From the NCBI GenBank assembly GCA_030142985.1, contig CP125320.1, positions 1,459,274 through 1,523,273 of the forward strand: 64,000 nt of DNA, read 5' to 3'. This document shows positions 31,898 to 41,024 of this stretch, in pieces. Position 1 is the stretch's first letter. Each line of letters starts with the position of its first letter. Made by a program: the position numbers and the translations under genes. Origin of the DNA: Candidatus Ruthturnera sp. Tsphm01. Lineage in GTDB: Bacteria; Pseudomonadota; Gammaproteobacteria; PS1; Pseudothioglobaceae. The notes below the pieces were generated by a model. That model saw nothing but the letters and a program-made list of their open reading frames with translations, was not told the DNA's origin and made no database searches.

Positions 31898-32144
31898 ACA
31901 ATTTAGCAACTTGTCCATCAAATAAATCATAAAGGTGTTTAAGGTAATACAACCCTGTAATCATTCTTGCTGGTATGGCTGGCGTACCTTGGTCTGAGAG
32001 AAACAACTTGCCTTAGTCTTGATCAAAGCTTTGCCAATCAATTAGCTTTGATAGAGCAACTAATTTGTGTTTAGTATCAATCATATCCTCAAGACGATTT
32101 TTAAACAAATCGTCTTGAGGTGTAAGGGTATTTTTAGGCTTCAT
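31898..32144 (-). pseudogene. IS5-type transposase N-terminal relic
   Basis: From ATG 32144 the minus strand reads MKPKNTLTPQDDLFKNRLED, then KHKLVALSKLIDWQSFDQD, a TAA stop, then GKLFLSDQGTPAIPARMITG and LYYLKHLYDLFDGQVAKL, after which similarity ends. This is the N-terminal DUF772-type region of IS5/IS1182-like transposases (QxxLFxxRL, LIDWxxF, GxPxxPxRMxxGLxYLKHxYxL). It is a different lineage from the intact element at 47.7 kb. A perfect 14-bp inverted repeat (32087-32100 with 32107-32120) lies in its first codons. Confidence 0.82.
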
Positions 32145-32584
32145 TTTTGACAAAATATTTGCAAGGAATTGGGGTCTATTTTACCAAAAAGTTGCAATTT
32201 TGCCAATGAAAAATGGTGTTTTGTGTTGTTGTATCAATAGATTGTTGGTTATTTAGGTTGGACTATGTAATAACGAACGACCGCACTTTACTCTAGATGG
32301 TATTCCACCAATAGTAAAAGCGGCGTAATAAGGTAACTGTAAATAGTTAAACCTTGGAGGTATTACAATCTTTCTACTCTGCAGATAAATAACAACTACT
32401 TGACAACAAACCAATGGCTATTCCCCCTTACTTTTGGATGAAAAACGCACTATTTTCTATATTCCCTAAGTTGTACTGGGGTTAAATGCAGTGGTCTTAG
32501 ATATTGGATTTATGATTTTTTAACTAATCTCTAACAATCAGGTAAAATAACCGAATTTATTTGGTTGGAAGTTTGTAGCAATTT
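32145..32584. other. 440-bp non-coding gap before infA
   Basis: No gene was recognised. TTGTACTGGGGTTAAATGCA followed by GTGGTCTT (32471-32498) closely matches 55157-55182 and looks like a second type of IS5-like end (GAGACCACTGCATTWAACCC on the minus strand). The infA promoter should lie in the last 100 bp, but no near-consensus box pair stood out. Confidence 0.5.
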
Positions 32585-32803
32585 ATGTCAAAAAGTGATT
32601 ACATTGAGTTAGAAGGTGTTGTTAAAGAAAAATTACCAAATACGACTTTTACGGTTGAGTTAGAAAATGGTCATCGTATTTTGGCGCATATTTCTGGCAA
32701 AATTCGCAAGCATTATATTCGCATTCTTCCAGGTGATAAAGTAACTGTTGAGATGACACCTTATGACTTAACCAAAGGAAGGATTACTTTTAGACACAAA
32801 TAA
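32585..32803 (+). CDS. infA: Translation initiation factor IF-1
   Basis: IF-1 binds the ribosomal A site during initiation. The 72-residue OB-fold protein has [18 protein letters not shown], the conserved [19 protein letters not shown] and the C-terminal [15 protein letters not shown]. Length equals E. coli IF-1 (72). tRNA-Leu(CAA) follows 7 bp later, so the two may share a transcript. The upstream side is a decayed region, making infA the first intact gene after the scrapyard. Confidence 0.97.
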   Translation: MSKSDYIELEGVVKEKLPNTTFTVELENGHRILAHISGKIRKHYIRILPGDKVTVEMTPYDLTKGRITFRHK

Positions 32804-32810
32804 AAAAATT

Positions 32811-32895
32811 GCCGATGTGGTGGAATTGGTAGACGCGCCGGATTCAAAATCCGGTTCCTTCGGGAGTGACGGTTCGATTCCGTCCATCGGTACCA
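32811..32895 (+). tRNA. tRNA-Leu(CAA)
   Basis: Starts GCCGATGTGGTGGAATTGGT, has anticodon loop TTCAAAA (anticodon CAA), a class II variable arm TTCCTTCGGGAGTGA, T-loop GGTTCGATTCC, acceptor 3' strand CATCGGT (G1-T72 wobble), discriminator A and encoded CCA. It decodes UUG. Confidence 0.97.
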
Positions 32896-32919
32896 AATTA
32901 ATATAGACAAACTCATAAT

Positions 32920-33162
32920 ATGGAACAAACAAATTTTATATTTCAAGCACTTAATTTAACCTTATTTGGCATGGGGTTTGTATTTGTATTTTTATTTTTG
33001 TTGGTTGGTGTTACTAAATTAATGTCTATGATTATTCAAAAATTTAAAAGTAAAGCGCATAATCGGCAAGATGTTAACAACAATTTTGGACTTAAAGATG
33101 AAATAGATGAGGAGGCCAAGTTCGTCATTGAACAGGCAATCAAAATGCATAGGGGAGCATAA
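32920..33162 (+). CDS. oadG: Oxaloacetate decarboxylase gamma subunit (OadG)
   Basis: OadG is the small membrane subunit that holds the OadA and OadB parts of the Na+-pumping decarboxylase together. The 80-residue protein has one hydrophobic helix (about 10-33, LFGMGFVFVFLFLLVG), a basic cytoplasmic stretch, and an acidic segment DEIDEEAKFVIEQAIKMHR, which resembles the C-terminus of OadG proteins. The identity rests largely on position directly before oadA (4-bp spacing to its ATG). Confidence 0.88.
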   Translation: MEQTNFIFQALNLTLFGMGFVFVFLFLLVGVTKLMSMIIQKFKSKAHNRQDVNNNFGLKDEIDEEAKFVIEQAIKMHRGA

Positions 33163-33166
33163 GATT

Positions 33167-34996
33167 ATGTTAAATTTTTTTAAGAAATTAGCTAAAAAAT
33201 CTGATAGCGCACAAGGCAAAAAGGTAGAAATTACTGAGCTTGTTTTTAGAGATGCACATCAATCCTTATTTGCAACACGTATGCGTATTGATGATATGTT
33301 GCCCATTGCAGACAAATTAGACAAAATTGGATATTGGTCAATGGAATCTTGGGGTGGGGCGACTTTTGATTCGTGTATTCGTTATTTAGGAGAAAACCCT
33401 TGGGATAGAATTCGTGAGATTAAAAAAGCAATGCCTAATACACCTCAGCAAATGCTGCTTAGAGGTCAAAATTTGTTAGGATATCGTCATTATAGTGATG
33501 ACGTGGTGCGTAAATTTGTAGACCAAAGTGTTGAGAATGGCGTGAGTGTGTTTCGGATTTTTGATGCGATGAATGACATTCGCAATCTTAAAACTGCAAC
33601 AGACCAAACCATTAAATTAGGCATGCATGCTCAAGGCACTATTTCTTATACAGTCAGCCCAGTACATAATACTCAAACTTGGCTAGATATGGCTAGAGAA
33701 ATTGAAGATATGGGTGCACATTCTCTTTGTATTAAAGATATGGCAGGTTTATTACAGCCGTATGTGGCTTATGACTTGGTTAAAGCGTTAAAGGCAGTTA
33801 TTGATATTCCTATTCAGTTACACGCTCATGCAACAACCGGATTGTCTACTGCTACCATTATTAAAGCTGTTGAAGCTGGCATTGATCGTGTTGATACTGC
33901 TATTGGCTCTATGAGTATGACTTATGGCCATAGTGCAACCAATTCTGTGGTTTCTATTTTAGAAAATAGTCCAAGAAAAACAGGGCTAGATTTGAAAAAA
34001 CTAGAAGAAATTGATGCTTACTTTAGACCAGTACGTTGTAAGTATGCGCAGTTTGAAGGCTCGCTTAGAGGAGTAGATTCAAGAATTTTATTATCCCAAG
34101 TGCCAGGTGGTATGCTAACTAATATGGAAAGCCAACTACGTGAGCAAGGCGCACTTGATAAGATGGATGAAGTATTGGCTGAAATTCCACGTGTACGTAA
34201 GGAGCTAGGCTATATTCCACTGGTAACACCAACGTCTCAAATTGTAGGCACACAATCTGTACTTAATGTACTCACTGGTGAGCGCTATAAGACGATTACT
34301 AAAGAGTCTGCTGGTGTACTTAAAGGTGAATATGGTGCAACACCAGCACCTGTTGACCAAGTCTTGCAAGTTAAAGTTTTGGATGGTGGTGAGCCGATTA
34401 CTTGCAGGCCTGCTGATAACATTGCACCAGAGATGCATATTCTTGAGCAAGAGTTTGATAAAATCGTTGCTGAGAAAGGCATTACTTTGAATAAAGACAA
34501 GATTGATGATTTGTTAACTTATGCATTATTCCCACAAGTAGGTATCTTATTTTTACAAAATAGAGATAATCCTGATTTCTTTGAGCCAGTACCACAGGTT
34601 GGTGATAATTTCCAAAAACCCAATAAAGAGGAAGAGACTTACACCATTTCATTTAAAGGTAATTCCTATACTGTCGACGTTTCAGCAGGGGGTGATATTA
34701 CCTCAATGAAGGCCTCTTCTGATCAAGCAGAAGCACCAACTCTAGTAGAAAAAGAAATACTTAGTACAGCACCAACAACAGAAGGCGAGGCTATCGGTGC
34801 GCCATTATCAGGGACTATTTGGAAAGTAATGGTTGAGGTGAATCAAAAAATTAATCAAGGCGATGTTTTGCTTATTCTTGAAGCCATGAAAATGGAAACT
34901 GAAATTAAAGCCTCTAAAAGTGGTGTTGTAACTAGCATTGAGATTAAGGAAGGCGACATAGTTGACGTAGGCCAAACTTTATTAACATTCGCATAA
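33167..34996 (+). CDS. oadA: Oxaloacetate decarboxylase alpha subunit (OadA)
   Basis: OadA moves the carboxyl group of oxaloacetate to its own biotin; OadB then releases CO2 while pumping Na+. The start is set at MLNFFKKLAKKSD. The 609-residue protein has the carboxyltransferase barrel (ELVFRDAHQSLFATRM, LHAHATTGLSTATIIKAVEAG with the metal His pair, DTAIGSMSMTYGHSATNS), the PYC_OADA domain, a linker near 505-540 rich in Glu, Pro and Thr, and the biotinyl domain with Lys575 in EAMKMETEI. BirA at 25.7 kb should biotinylate it. It sits in oadG-oadA-oadB. A pyruvate carboxylase B subunit is the main alternative, ruled out by oadB. Confidence 0.95.
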   Translation: MLNFFKKLAKKSDSAQGKKVEITELVFRDAHQSLFATRMRIDDMLPIADKLDKIGYWSMESWGGATFDSCIRYLGENPWDRIREIKKAMPNTPQQMLLRGQNLLGYRHYSDDVVRKFVDQSVENGVSVFRIFDAMNDIRNLKTATDQTIKLGMHAQGTISYTVSPVHNTQTWLDMAREIEDMGAHSLCIKDMAGLLQPYVAYDLVKALKAVIDIPIQLHAHATTGLSTATIIKAVEAGIDRVDTAIGSMSMTYGHSATNSVVSILENSPRKTGLDLKKLEEIDAYFRPVRCKYAQFEGSLRGVDSRILLSQVPGGMLTNMESQLREQGALDKMDEVLAEIPRVRKELGYIPLVTPTSQIVGTQSVLNVLTGERYKTITKESAGVLKGEYGATPAPVDQVLQVKVLDGGEPITCRPADNIAPEMHILEQEFDKIVAEKGITLNKDKIDDLLTYALFPQVGILFLQNRDNPDFFEPVPQVGDNFQKPNKEEETYTISFKGNSYTVDVSAGGDITSMKASSDQAEAPTLVEKEILSTAPTTEGEAIGAPLSGTIWKVMVEVNQKINQGDVLLILEAMKMETEIKASKSGVVTSIEIKEGDIVDVGQTLLTFA

Positions 34997-35011
34997 TTTG
35001 TAAATCTTAAC

Positions 35012-36142
35012 ATGGAACAATTAAACACACTTTGGATTAATACAGGTCTTTATCAAATGTCTTGGGGGCAAGGCTTAATGCTGTTGATTGGGATGCTGCT
35101 TCTGTATTTAGCAATTATTAAAAATTTTGAACCATTGTTATTACTGCCTATTGGTTTTGGTGCGATTTTGGCTAATATTCCAGGTGCTGGTATTGCTGAA
35201 GGTAATGGTATTTTGCATGTATTCTATGTGGTAGGTATTGAGTCTGGCGCATTCCCATTGATTATTTTTATGGGTGTGGGCGCATTGACGGACTTTGGTC
35301 CATTATTAGCCAACCCTAAAACATTACTACTTGGTGCAGCAGCACAATTTGGTATTTTTGCGACTTTATTAGGTGCTATTGGTTTAACAACGATAGGAGT
35401 TTTTGATTTTAGTCTGACTGATGCTGCTGCTATTGGTATTATTGGTGGTGCTGATGGACCAACCAGTATTTATGTTGCTTCAAAACTTGCACCTGATTTG
35501 TTGGGTGCAATTGCGGTTGCTTCTTATTCTTACATGGCGTTAGTGCCACTTATTCAACCGCCAATTATGCGCGCTCTAACAACTGAAAAAGAACGCCAAA
35601 TTGAAATGGTGCAATTGCGCAAAGTGTCAAAAGCTGAAAAGATTATTTTCCCCATTATGTTGTTAATGTTAGTGGCATTATTATTGCCTGATGCGGCGCC
35701 ATTACTGGGTATGTTTGCCTTTGGTAATTTAATGAAAGAGTCTGGTGTGGTTGATCGTTTGAGCGATACGACGCAAAATTCTTTGATTAATATTGTGACT
35801 ATTTTCCTAGGCTTGGCAGTGGGTTCAAAATTGATGGCGGATAAATTCTTACAATTAGACACCTTAGGTATTTTGCTTTTAGGCATGGTAGCTTTTGCTA
35901 TTGGTACAGCTTGTGGGCTATTAATGGCAAAACTTATGAATGTGTTTAGTAAAAATAAAATCAATCCTTTGATTGGTTCTGCTGGTGTTTCTGCAGTGCC
36001 TATGGCAGCTCGTGTTTCTAATAAAGTAGGCTTAGAGGCTAATTCACATAACTTCTTATTAATGCATGCAATGGGTCCTAATGTTGCTGGTGTAATCGGC
36101 TCAGCAATTGCGGCAGGTGTTATGATTCAGTTTTTAGGTTAG
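35012..36142 (+). CDS. oadB: Oxaloacetate decarboxylase beta subunit (OadB), Na+ pump
   Basis: OadB is the integral membrane subunit that decarboxylates carboxybiotin and exports Na+. The 376-residue protein has about nine helices and the family signatures [19 protein letters not shown], whose Asp is essential for decarboxylation and Na+ binding, and [18 protein letters not shown], plus [20 protein letters not shown] near the end. It is shorter than the Klebsiella protein (433), lacking some N-terminal residues, but begins normally at [20 protein letters not shown] sequence. It follows oadA by 15 bp; panD begins 9 bp after it. Confidence 0.95.
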   Translation: MEQLNTLWINTGLYQMSWGQGLMLLIGMLLLYLAIIKNFEPLLLLPIGFGAILANIPGAGIAEGNGILHVFYVVGIESGAFPLIIFMGVGALTDFGPLLANPKTLLLGAAAQFGIFATLLGAIGLTTIGVFDFSLTDAAAIGIIGGADGPTSIYVASKLAPDLLGAIAVASYSYMALVPLIQPPIMRALTTEKERQIEMVQLRKVSKAEKIIFPIMLLMLVALLLPDAAPLLGMFAFGNLMKESGVVDRLSDTTQNSLINIVTIFLGLAVGSKLMADKFLQLDTLGILLLGMVAFAIGTACGLLMAKLMNVFSKNKINPLIGSAGVSAVPMAARVSNKVGLEANSHNFLLMHAMGPNVAGVIGSAIAAGVMIQFLG

Positions 36143-36151
36143 TTCATTTTC

Positions 36152-36523
36152 ATGCAAAGAACTTTTTTGAGCGCTAAATTGCACAGAGTAATAACAACTG
36201 CAGTTGAGTTGGGCTATGAAGGCTCTTGTGAAATTGATGGTGTGTTGCTAGATGCAGCAGGTATTGGTGCATTTGAACAAATTCAAATTTACAATATTAA
36301 CAATGGCAATCGTTTTACGACTTACACAATTCGTGGCAAGGATAATTCTGGTGTTATTTCTGTTAATGGTGCTGCTGCCCACAAAGTGAATGTGGGTGAT
36401 GTGTTAATTATTGCTGTGTATGGCGTGTATGCCGAAAAAGAACTTGAGAGCTATGCGCCTAGGTTGTGTTATGTTAATGATCAAAACGTTTTAACTAAAA
36501 CAAGTACTAATATAAGCTCATGA
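36152..36523 (+). CDS. panD: Aspartate 1-decarboxylase (PanD)
   Basis: PanD makes beta-alanine for pantothenate and CoA. The 123-residue zymogen cuts itself between Gly24 and Ser25 (YEGSCEID), turning Ser25 into the pyruvoyl cofactor. The rest of the fold is visible: [20 protein letters not shown], the Tyr58 segment [26 protein letters not shown] and [12 protein letters not shown]. Length matches the family (about 126). It lies 9 bp after oadB; panB and panC are not nearby. Confidence 0.96.
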   Translation: MQRTFLSAKLHRVITTAVELGYEGSCEIDGVLLDAAGIGAFEQIQIYNINNGNRFTTYTIRGKDNSGVISVNGAAAHKVNVGDVLIIAVYGVYAEKELESYAPRLCYVNDQNVLTKTSTNISS

Positions 36524-37056
36524 AAGATAGTTTATTCAAAAAAACATCATCCAAGGATTGTCTCTTAAAAAAACTAAATGGAGAGTGATGCACTGATTCC
36601 ATCAGCCTTGTTGATACAAACTGCCTGTAGCAGGCTCACGCAGTATGGTTGGTTTATTAACACCTATATTCTTTGCAAGGGTAGAATGTGTCATTTTCAA
36701 CTTGAGACATTGGTGAGTGTTCATAATTATGCAAAGATCTCGTTTATTTGTACTCCTTTTTATTCATAGTAAAGAACAAAGGATTAGAGGTATCATTTTT
36801 AGGCTTTCAGACCACCATTCCTAGAATTGTTGCCTAGCTAAAAAAGCCTTTGTATTTTATTTATTGTCGGATAAAAAATGACAATGAATACGTGCTTTAT
36901 TTGAATTAAAGTCAAAAAATAGAACAATTAACACGCGCATTAATACTCAAAAACGGAAAAAACTATTTTACAAAATCCAATTGAGTGATTTTGGATTTAT
37001 AGTCATTTTAAAAATTGTTAGATAAAATAGAAATTTTACGTGAATCTTTGGCATTA
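36524..37056. other. 533-bp gap with an IS5-like end and decayed sequence
   Basis: On the minus strand an IS5-like end, GAGATCTTTGCATAATTATG (from 36741 downward), runs into a frame reading MNTHQCLKLKMTHSTLAKN then IGVNKPTILRE and ATGSLYQQG before a TGA. It could be a transposase or HTH protein start and shares its first 20 bases with the MITE left ends at 21046 and 43072. A plus-strand 63-codon ORF over the same bases looks like chance. From 36780 to 37056 I see only AT-rich sequence. Confidence 0.45.
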
Positions 37057-37590
37057 TTAATGCAATACTGAGTTGGTTTTATTTTCAATAATAGCAGTAT
37101 TTGTTATGCCTTTTAATGCAAGTCTCCAATTTGTGCTAGGCAATACTTTAACAATAAGTTCATATAAATTGTGTATCAATTCTTGATTGAGGTTAAGATT
37201 GACATTCTTACCATCAGAACTTGAAAAGACAATTAAAGTCATGTTGCTATTGTTTGTATTAATGCTTATTTTTGTTGTTAACATAGGTATTTTCTCAGTT
37301 TGAGGTTTTTTCCCCTTATTAAAAGGCGTGGTGTAATCACTTTTTTTAATAATTTGTTGATGTTGTATTTCTTGTTTAATTTTTTTAACTTCTGGCATTT
37401 CTAGCGTTCTTTGCATGTCATTAAGTGTTGGCTCAGATTGTTGCATTGCTGGAACAAGAATTGTCCAAAAATCATTAACCAATCGACGGGTGAGAAATAA
37501 GCAAATTTCTTCATTTGTAGTACTGCTAACACGTAAAATAATACGGTCTTCTTCGGACGAATAACTCATTTGTAATTGGTGTATTTTCAT
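37057..37590 (-). CDS. Conserved protein of unknown function next to lolD
   Basis: A 177-residue soluble protein without signal peptide or membrane helix. The N-terminus HQLQMSYSSEEDRIILRVS followed by EEICLFLTRRLVNDFW resembles a family of unknown function found in beta- and gammaproteobacteria (remembered pattern: Q-x-x-Y-x-x-x-E-D-R-[IL]-x-L-R, then LTRR). The middle (70-105) is Lys/Gln-rich, and the C-terminus NLNLNQELIHNLYELIVKVL then NWRLAL is again family-like. It lies 10 bp after lolD on the same strand and is probably cotranscribed with the Lol genes; a role with them is only a guess. Confidence 0.65.
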   Translation of the reverse strand: MKIHQLQMSYSSEEDRIILRVSSTTNEEICLFLTRRLVNDFWTILVPAMQQSEPTLNDMQRTLEMPEVKKIKQEIQHQQIIKKSDYTTPFNKGKKPQTEKIPMLTTKISINTNNSNMTLIVFSSSDGKNVNLNLNQELIHNLYELIVKVLPSTNWRLALKGITNTAIIENKTNSVLH

Positions 37591-37600
37591 ATTTTTATGT

Positions 37601-38281
37601 CTAGGTTAAAGGTGTTAATACCCCATGATTTAAAACAAGTGCTCTGTCCATTTTTGCAGCGATTTTTTCATCGTGAGTGACAACAATTAGCGCGCAGTTT
37701 TGGACGCGATTCAATGTTAGCATTAGATTGAGCACTTCATTAGCATTCTTAGTATCTAAATTTCCAGTGGGCTCATCTGCCAAAATACAACTGGGATTTG
37801 TAATTAAAGCCCTAGCGATAGCAACACGCTGGCGTTCGCCACCAGAAAGTTCACTTGGCAAGTGATTAAGGTGGTGTTCGAGTCCAATTTTTGAGAGTAA
37901 TTTTCTAGCATTGGTTTGAGAAAATTGCTGATTTTTCCCTTGTATTCGCTCGGGCATAGCAACATTATCAAGTGCACTAAAATCACTTAACAGATGATGG
38001 AATTGATACACGAAACCTAAATATTTGCCACGCAATAATGTGGTGTCATTTTCATTTAATAAGCCTAAATTGGTGCCATTGATGAGTACTTCGCCTTGAG
38101 TGGGTTTATCGATACCACCTAATAGGTTAAGTAAAGTTGATTTACCGCAGCCAGATTGTCCTAAAATCGCAATTGATTCACCTTGTTTAACGCTTAAGTT
38201 GAGGTTATTAAGTATCGGTGTTTCTTGCTTGCCATTAAAGTAACTATAACTAAGATTGTTACATTTAATAATCTTATTCAT
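37601..38281 (-). CDS. lolD: Lipoprotein-releasing ABC ATPase LolD
   Basis: LolD powers release of outer-membrane lipoproteins from the inner membrane to LolA. The 226-residue ABC protein has Walker A GQSGCGKSTLLNLLGG, Q-loop FVYQFHHLLSDFSAL, signature LSGGERQRVAIARAL, Walker B CILADEPTGNLD and VTHDEKIA. FVYQFHHLLxDF is a LolD hallmark. It overlaps the membrane subunit gene by 8 bp. Confidence 0.95.
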   Translation of the reverse strand: MNKIIKCNNLSYSYFNGKQETPILNNLNLSVKQGESIAILGQSGCGKSTLLNLLGGIDKPTQGEVLINGTNLGLLNENDTTLLRGKYLGFVYQFHHLLSDFSALDNVAMPERIQGKNQQFSQTNARKLLSKIGLEHHLNHLPSELSGGERQRVAIARALITNPSCILADEPTGNLDTKNANEVLNLMLTLNRVQNCALIVVTHDEKIAAKMDRALVLNHGVLTPLT

Positions 38282-39509
38282 GATTTAGAACCTTGGCAAT
38301 ATCAATTTTTCCTGCGCGCCTTGCTGGATAAATAGAGGCAATTATTACTAAAATAAAGCTGCCCAATGTAACTTTAACAATGTCAGTCATATGTATTTCA
38401 GAAGGAAATCGGCTGATATAAAACACATCTTTTGGAAAGAATTGGAAGCCTAGAATCGACTCAATACCACTAACAACCATTTCAATATTAAGCGATAGTA
38501 AGACGCCTAAGATGCTACCAATGGTAATACCAACTAGACCAATTGTTAGCCCTTGATAAAAAAATATTTTTACAATGCGGCTAGGTGTCATACCAAGGGT
38601 TCTTAAAATGGCAATGTCGGCTTTCTTATCAGTCACCACCATCACCATCATAGAAACAATATTAAAAGCAGCCACTGCAATAATGAGTGACAATATAATA
38701 CCAATCATCTGCTTTTCTAGATTAAGTGCTTTAATAAAGTTGGCCTTTTGCTTAGTCCAATCAACACCATAATATTGATTGTCTTGTAAGCCAGCAACAA
38801 CCTCATGAGTGATCTTTTTGGCATTAAATAAATCATCAACTTTGAGTCGAATACCAGAGACTTTGCCTTTCATAGAGTACAGTTTCTGCGCTTGCTCTAA
38901 GTTAATAAATGCTAAATTATTGTCATACTCGCTAATGCCAGCATCAAAAATACCACTAATGGTAAAGCGTTTAAACCTTGGTTGAATGCCTATAATATTA
39001 GAAGATAATTTAGGCGTAAACAATGTAATTTTATCGCCAACAATTATGCCTAGTTGCGCCGCCAACCCAGTACCAATTAAAATGTCTGATTTAAGTAAGT
39101 TGGCATTACCAGACTTAATTTTATCTAACAGGATAGAAGTTTTTTTCTCCAAATCAGGCTTAATACCTCGCACACTAATTCCTTGAGCGCCATTTTTTGC
39201 ACTAATCAAAGCATATTTTTCAATATAGGGTGAGGTACTAATAATGTTAGGATGTTGTTTGATTTTGGCTTGCAAATCTTGCCAATGATCTACCAAGCCA
39301 TTGTATTGAGTAATATACGAATGAGAAATGGCATTTAACACCCTGTCTCTAAGTTCTTTGTGAAACCCATTCATGACAGATAGCACTGTAATCAAGGTGA
39401 CGATAGATAAAATCAATCCCACCATAGAAACCCCAGAAATAAAGGAAACAAAGCCTTTTTTTCGACTGGAGTGTAAATATTGATTAGAAATTGTGAATTC
39501 GATACTCAT
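38274..39509 (-). CDS. Single LolC/LolE-type lipoprotein-releasing permease (LolF-like)
   Basis: Membrane subunit of the Lol exporter that extracts mature lipoproteins. The 411-residue protein has helix 1 at about 22-48 (FVSFISGVSMVGLILSIVTL), a large periplasmic domain (about 50-265), then three helices near 270-400 of FtsX type, including ADIAILRTLGMTPSRIVKIF and a C-terminal IYPARRAGKIDIAKVLNHE. The N-terminal FEFTISxQYL..RKKGFVSFIS is characteristic. Only one such gene lies here, where enterics have lolC and lolE; a single hybrid subunit (called LolF) forming a homodimer is known in other bacteria. Confidence 0.9.
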   Translation of the reverse strand: MSIEFTISNQYLHSSRKKGFVSFISGVSMVGLILSIVTLITVLSVMNGFHKELRDRVLNAISHSYITQYNGLVDHWQDLQAKIKQHPNIISTSPYIEKYALISAKNGAQGISVRGIKPDLEKKTSILLDKIKSGNANLLKSDILIGTGLAAQLGIIVGDKITLFTPKLSSNIIGIQPRFKRFTISGIFDAGISEYDNNLAFINLEQAQKLYSMKGKVSGIRLKVDDLFNAKKITHEVVAGLQDNQYYGVDWTKQKANFIKALNLEKQMIGIILSLIIAVAAFNIVSMMVMVVTDKKADIAILRTLGMTPSRIVKIFFYQGLTIGLVGITIGSILGVLLSLNIEMVVSGIESILGFQFFPKDVFYISRFPSEIHMTDIVKVTLGSFILVIIASIYPARRAGKIDIAKVLNHE

Positions 39510-39565
39510 TAGGGTGATATTTTGTCATAATTAGCACTTTATAAATGGCTAAATAAAGGGGATGT

Positions 39566-39904
39566 GTGGCTAATCCAAGAATGAAAGATAAAATTGACCA
39601 ACTGGGTGATATTCTTATTAAAACATTCCACATTGTGGGATTGTTTGTAGTGGGTGTAACAATTGTTTGGTCAGCCACTCATGAGTATTTTAAAACCCAC
39701 AAAATTCCAGTAATTTTTTTGATATTTATTACCATTACAGTCATTACTCGTTTCTTAGTGATTGATATGAAATCTTTAATGGCGGGTGATAAGTTTAATT
39801 TACTCGTTATGGTTGTCTCGATTTTGATATTGTTTGTTACTGCAGGGGTATTGAGGTTTACTGAGAAAAATATCAAACTCAGAACGAGTACTAGACAACA
39901 ATGA
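39566..39904 (+). CDS. PsiE-like small membrane protein
   Basis: A 112-residue inner-membrane protein with four helices (about 18-38, 47-62, 66-100 split in two). The segment FLVIDMKSL between helices and the overall plan resemble the phosphate-starvation-inducible PsiE family, but the match is by memory and the function of PsiE is itself unknown. Its stop overlaps the lpxK start by 4 bp, so it is coupled to lipid A synthesis genes psiE-lpxK-ycaR-kdsB. Confidence 0.6.
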   Translation: MANPRMKDKIDQLGDILIKTFHIVGLFVVGVTIVWSATHEYFKTHKIPVIFLIFITITVITRFLVIDMKSLMAGDKFNLLVMVVSILILFVTAGVLRFTEKNIKLRTSTRQQ

Positions 39905-40848
39905 ATTTAAACACCAGAAGTGTTACTAATTATTTACTATTACCAGTATCGGGTGTTTTTTATTTAACATCAATACTTAGAAAATGGCTTTATCAAGTTA
40001 ATTTTTTTAAGGTTCAAAAATTTAAACATCCTGTGATTGTGGTGGGCAATATTACAGTGGGTGGTACAGGGAAAACACCGATTGTGATTGTATTGGCACA
40101 GTATTTTAAACAACAAGGCAAACAAGTAGGAATTGTATCGCGTGGTTATGGTGGCACGCATCATCAAGACAGTTTATTGGTTAATAAAGAGACTAACGTT
40201 CATTTGTCTGGCGACGAGCCACTACTGATTGCTTTACAAACAGATTTGCCAGTGATGATTAATAAGAATAGAGCACAAGCAGTTAAGGATTTAATCAATC
40301 AATGTCAAGTTGATTTAATCATCAGTGATGATGGTTTACAGCATTACAAAATGGATAGAGATATAGAAATCGCTGTGGTTGATGGCATTAGGCGTTTTGG
40401 AAATGGTTTTTTTTTACCAGCAGGCCCGCTAAGAGAGTCAGCCACCCGACTTAAAAGTGTTGATTTTGTGATAAATAATGCTGGTTTGCGTGCAGGCGAG
40501 TTTAGCACTGAACTGGCATTGAAAATGTTTGTTAATGTTAAAACAGGCGAGGAAAAGCCACTGAATTATTTTAAAGGTGAATACTGTCACGGTGTTGCTG
40601 GCATTGGCTATCCGCAACGTTTTTTTGATACATTAATTGGATTGGGTATTCATTTAAAGCCCCATATATTTGTTGACCATTACGTTTATCAGCAAAGTGA
40701 TTTAGCGTTTAAAGACAACCATCCAATTCTTATGACTGCCAAGGATTGTGTAAAATGTACTCAATTCGCAAACAATCAAATGTGGTATCTGCAAGTTGAA
40801 GCTGATTTGAGTGATGATTTTTTTAAAAAACTAGATGCTAAATTATGA
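39901..40848 (+). CDS. lpxK: Tetraacyldisaccharide 4'-kinase (LpxK)
   Basis: LpxK phosphorylates the 4' position of the lipid A disaccharide at the inner membrane. The 315-residue protein has an N-terminal hydrophobic helix (about 14-32), the P-loop [28 protein letters not shown], and [20 protein letters not shown] with the catalytic and Mg-binding Asp residues. [19 protein letters not shown] is also family-typical. It is flanked by psiE-like and ycaR with 4-bp overlaps, then kdsB; msbA, the frequent upstream partner, is not here. Confidence 0.95.
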   Translation: MNLNTRSVTNYLLLPVSGVFYLTSILRKWLYQVNFFKVQKFKHPVIVVGNITVGGTGKTPIVIVLAQYFKQQGKQVGIVSRGYGGTHHQDSLLVNKETNVHLSGDEPLLIALQTDLPVMINKNRAQAVKDLINQCQVDLIISDDGLQHYKMDRDIEIAVVDGIRRFGNGFFLPAGPLRESATRLKSVDFVINNAGLRAGEFSTELALKMFVNVKTGEEKPLNYFKGEYCHGVAGIGYPQRFFDTLIGLGIHLKPHIFVDHYVYQQSDLAFKDNHPILMTAKDCVKCTQFANNQMWYLQVEADLSDDFFKKLDAKL

Positions 40849-41024
40849 TTGACAAAGCCCTATTAAAAATGTTAGTTTGCCCTAAAAGCAAAGCACCACT
40901 TAAACAAGTAGGTAATAAACTTATTTGTGAAGTGAGTGGCTTGGCTTATCCAATTGAAGATGGTATTCCAATCTTGCTAGTTGAAGAGGCTCTTCAATTA
41001 GAGCAAGGTATTGATAAGAAGTAA
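40845..41024 (+). CDS. Trm112-family small protein (YcaR-like)
   Basis: A 59-codon frame beginning [20 protein letters not shown] then [18 protein letters not shown] matches the YcaR/Trm112 family found between lpxK and kdsB in gammaproteobacteria. The zinc-ribbon motif is reduced to one N-terminal Cys (VCPK) with another Cys in the middle (LICEV). It overlaps lpxK by 4 bp and kdsB by 1 bp (TAATG). Function is unknown; position and sequence make the call firm. Confidence 0.92.
   Translation: MIDKALLKMLVCPKSKAPLKQVGNKLICEVSGLAYPIEDGIPILLVEEALQLEQGIDKK

Noticed and set aside
36578..36769. Plus-strand 63-codon ORF
   Set aside because: No ribosome site, odd composition, and the opposite strand carries an IS5-like end with a better coding look.
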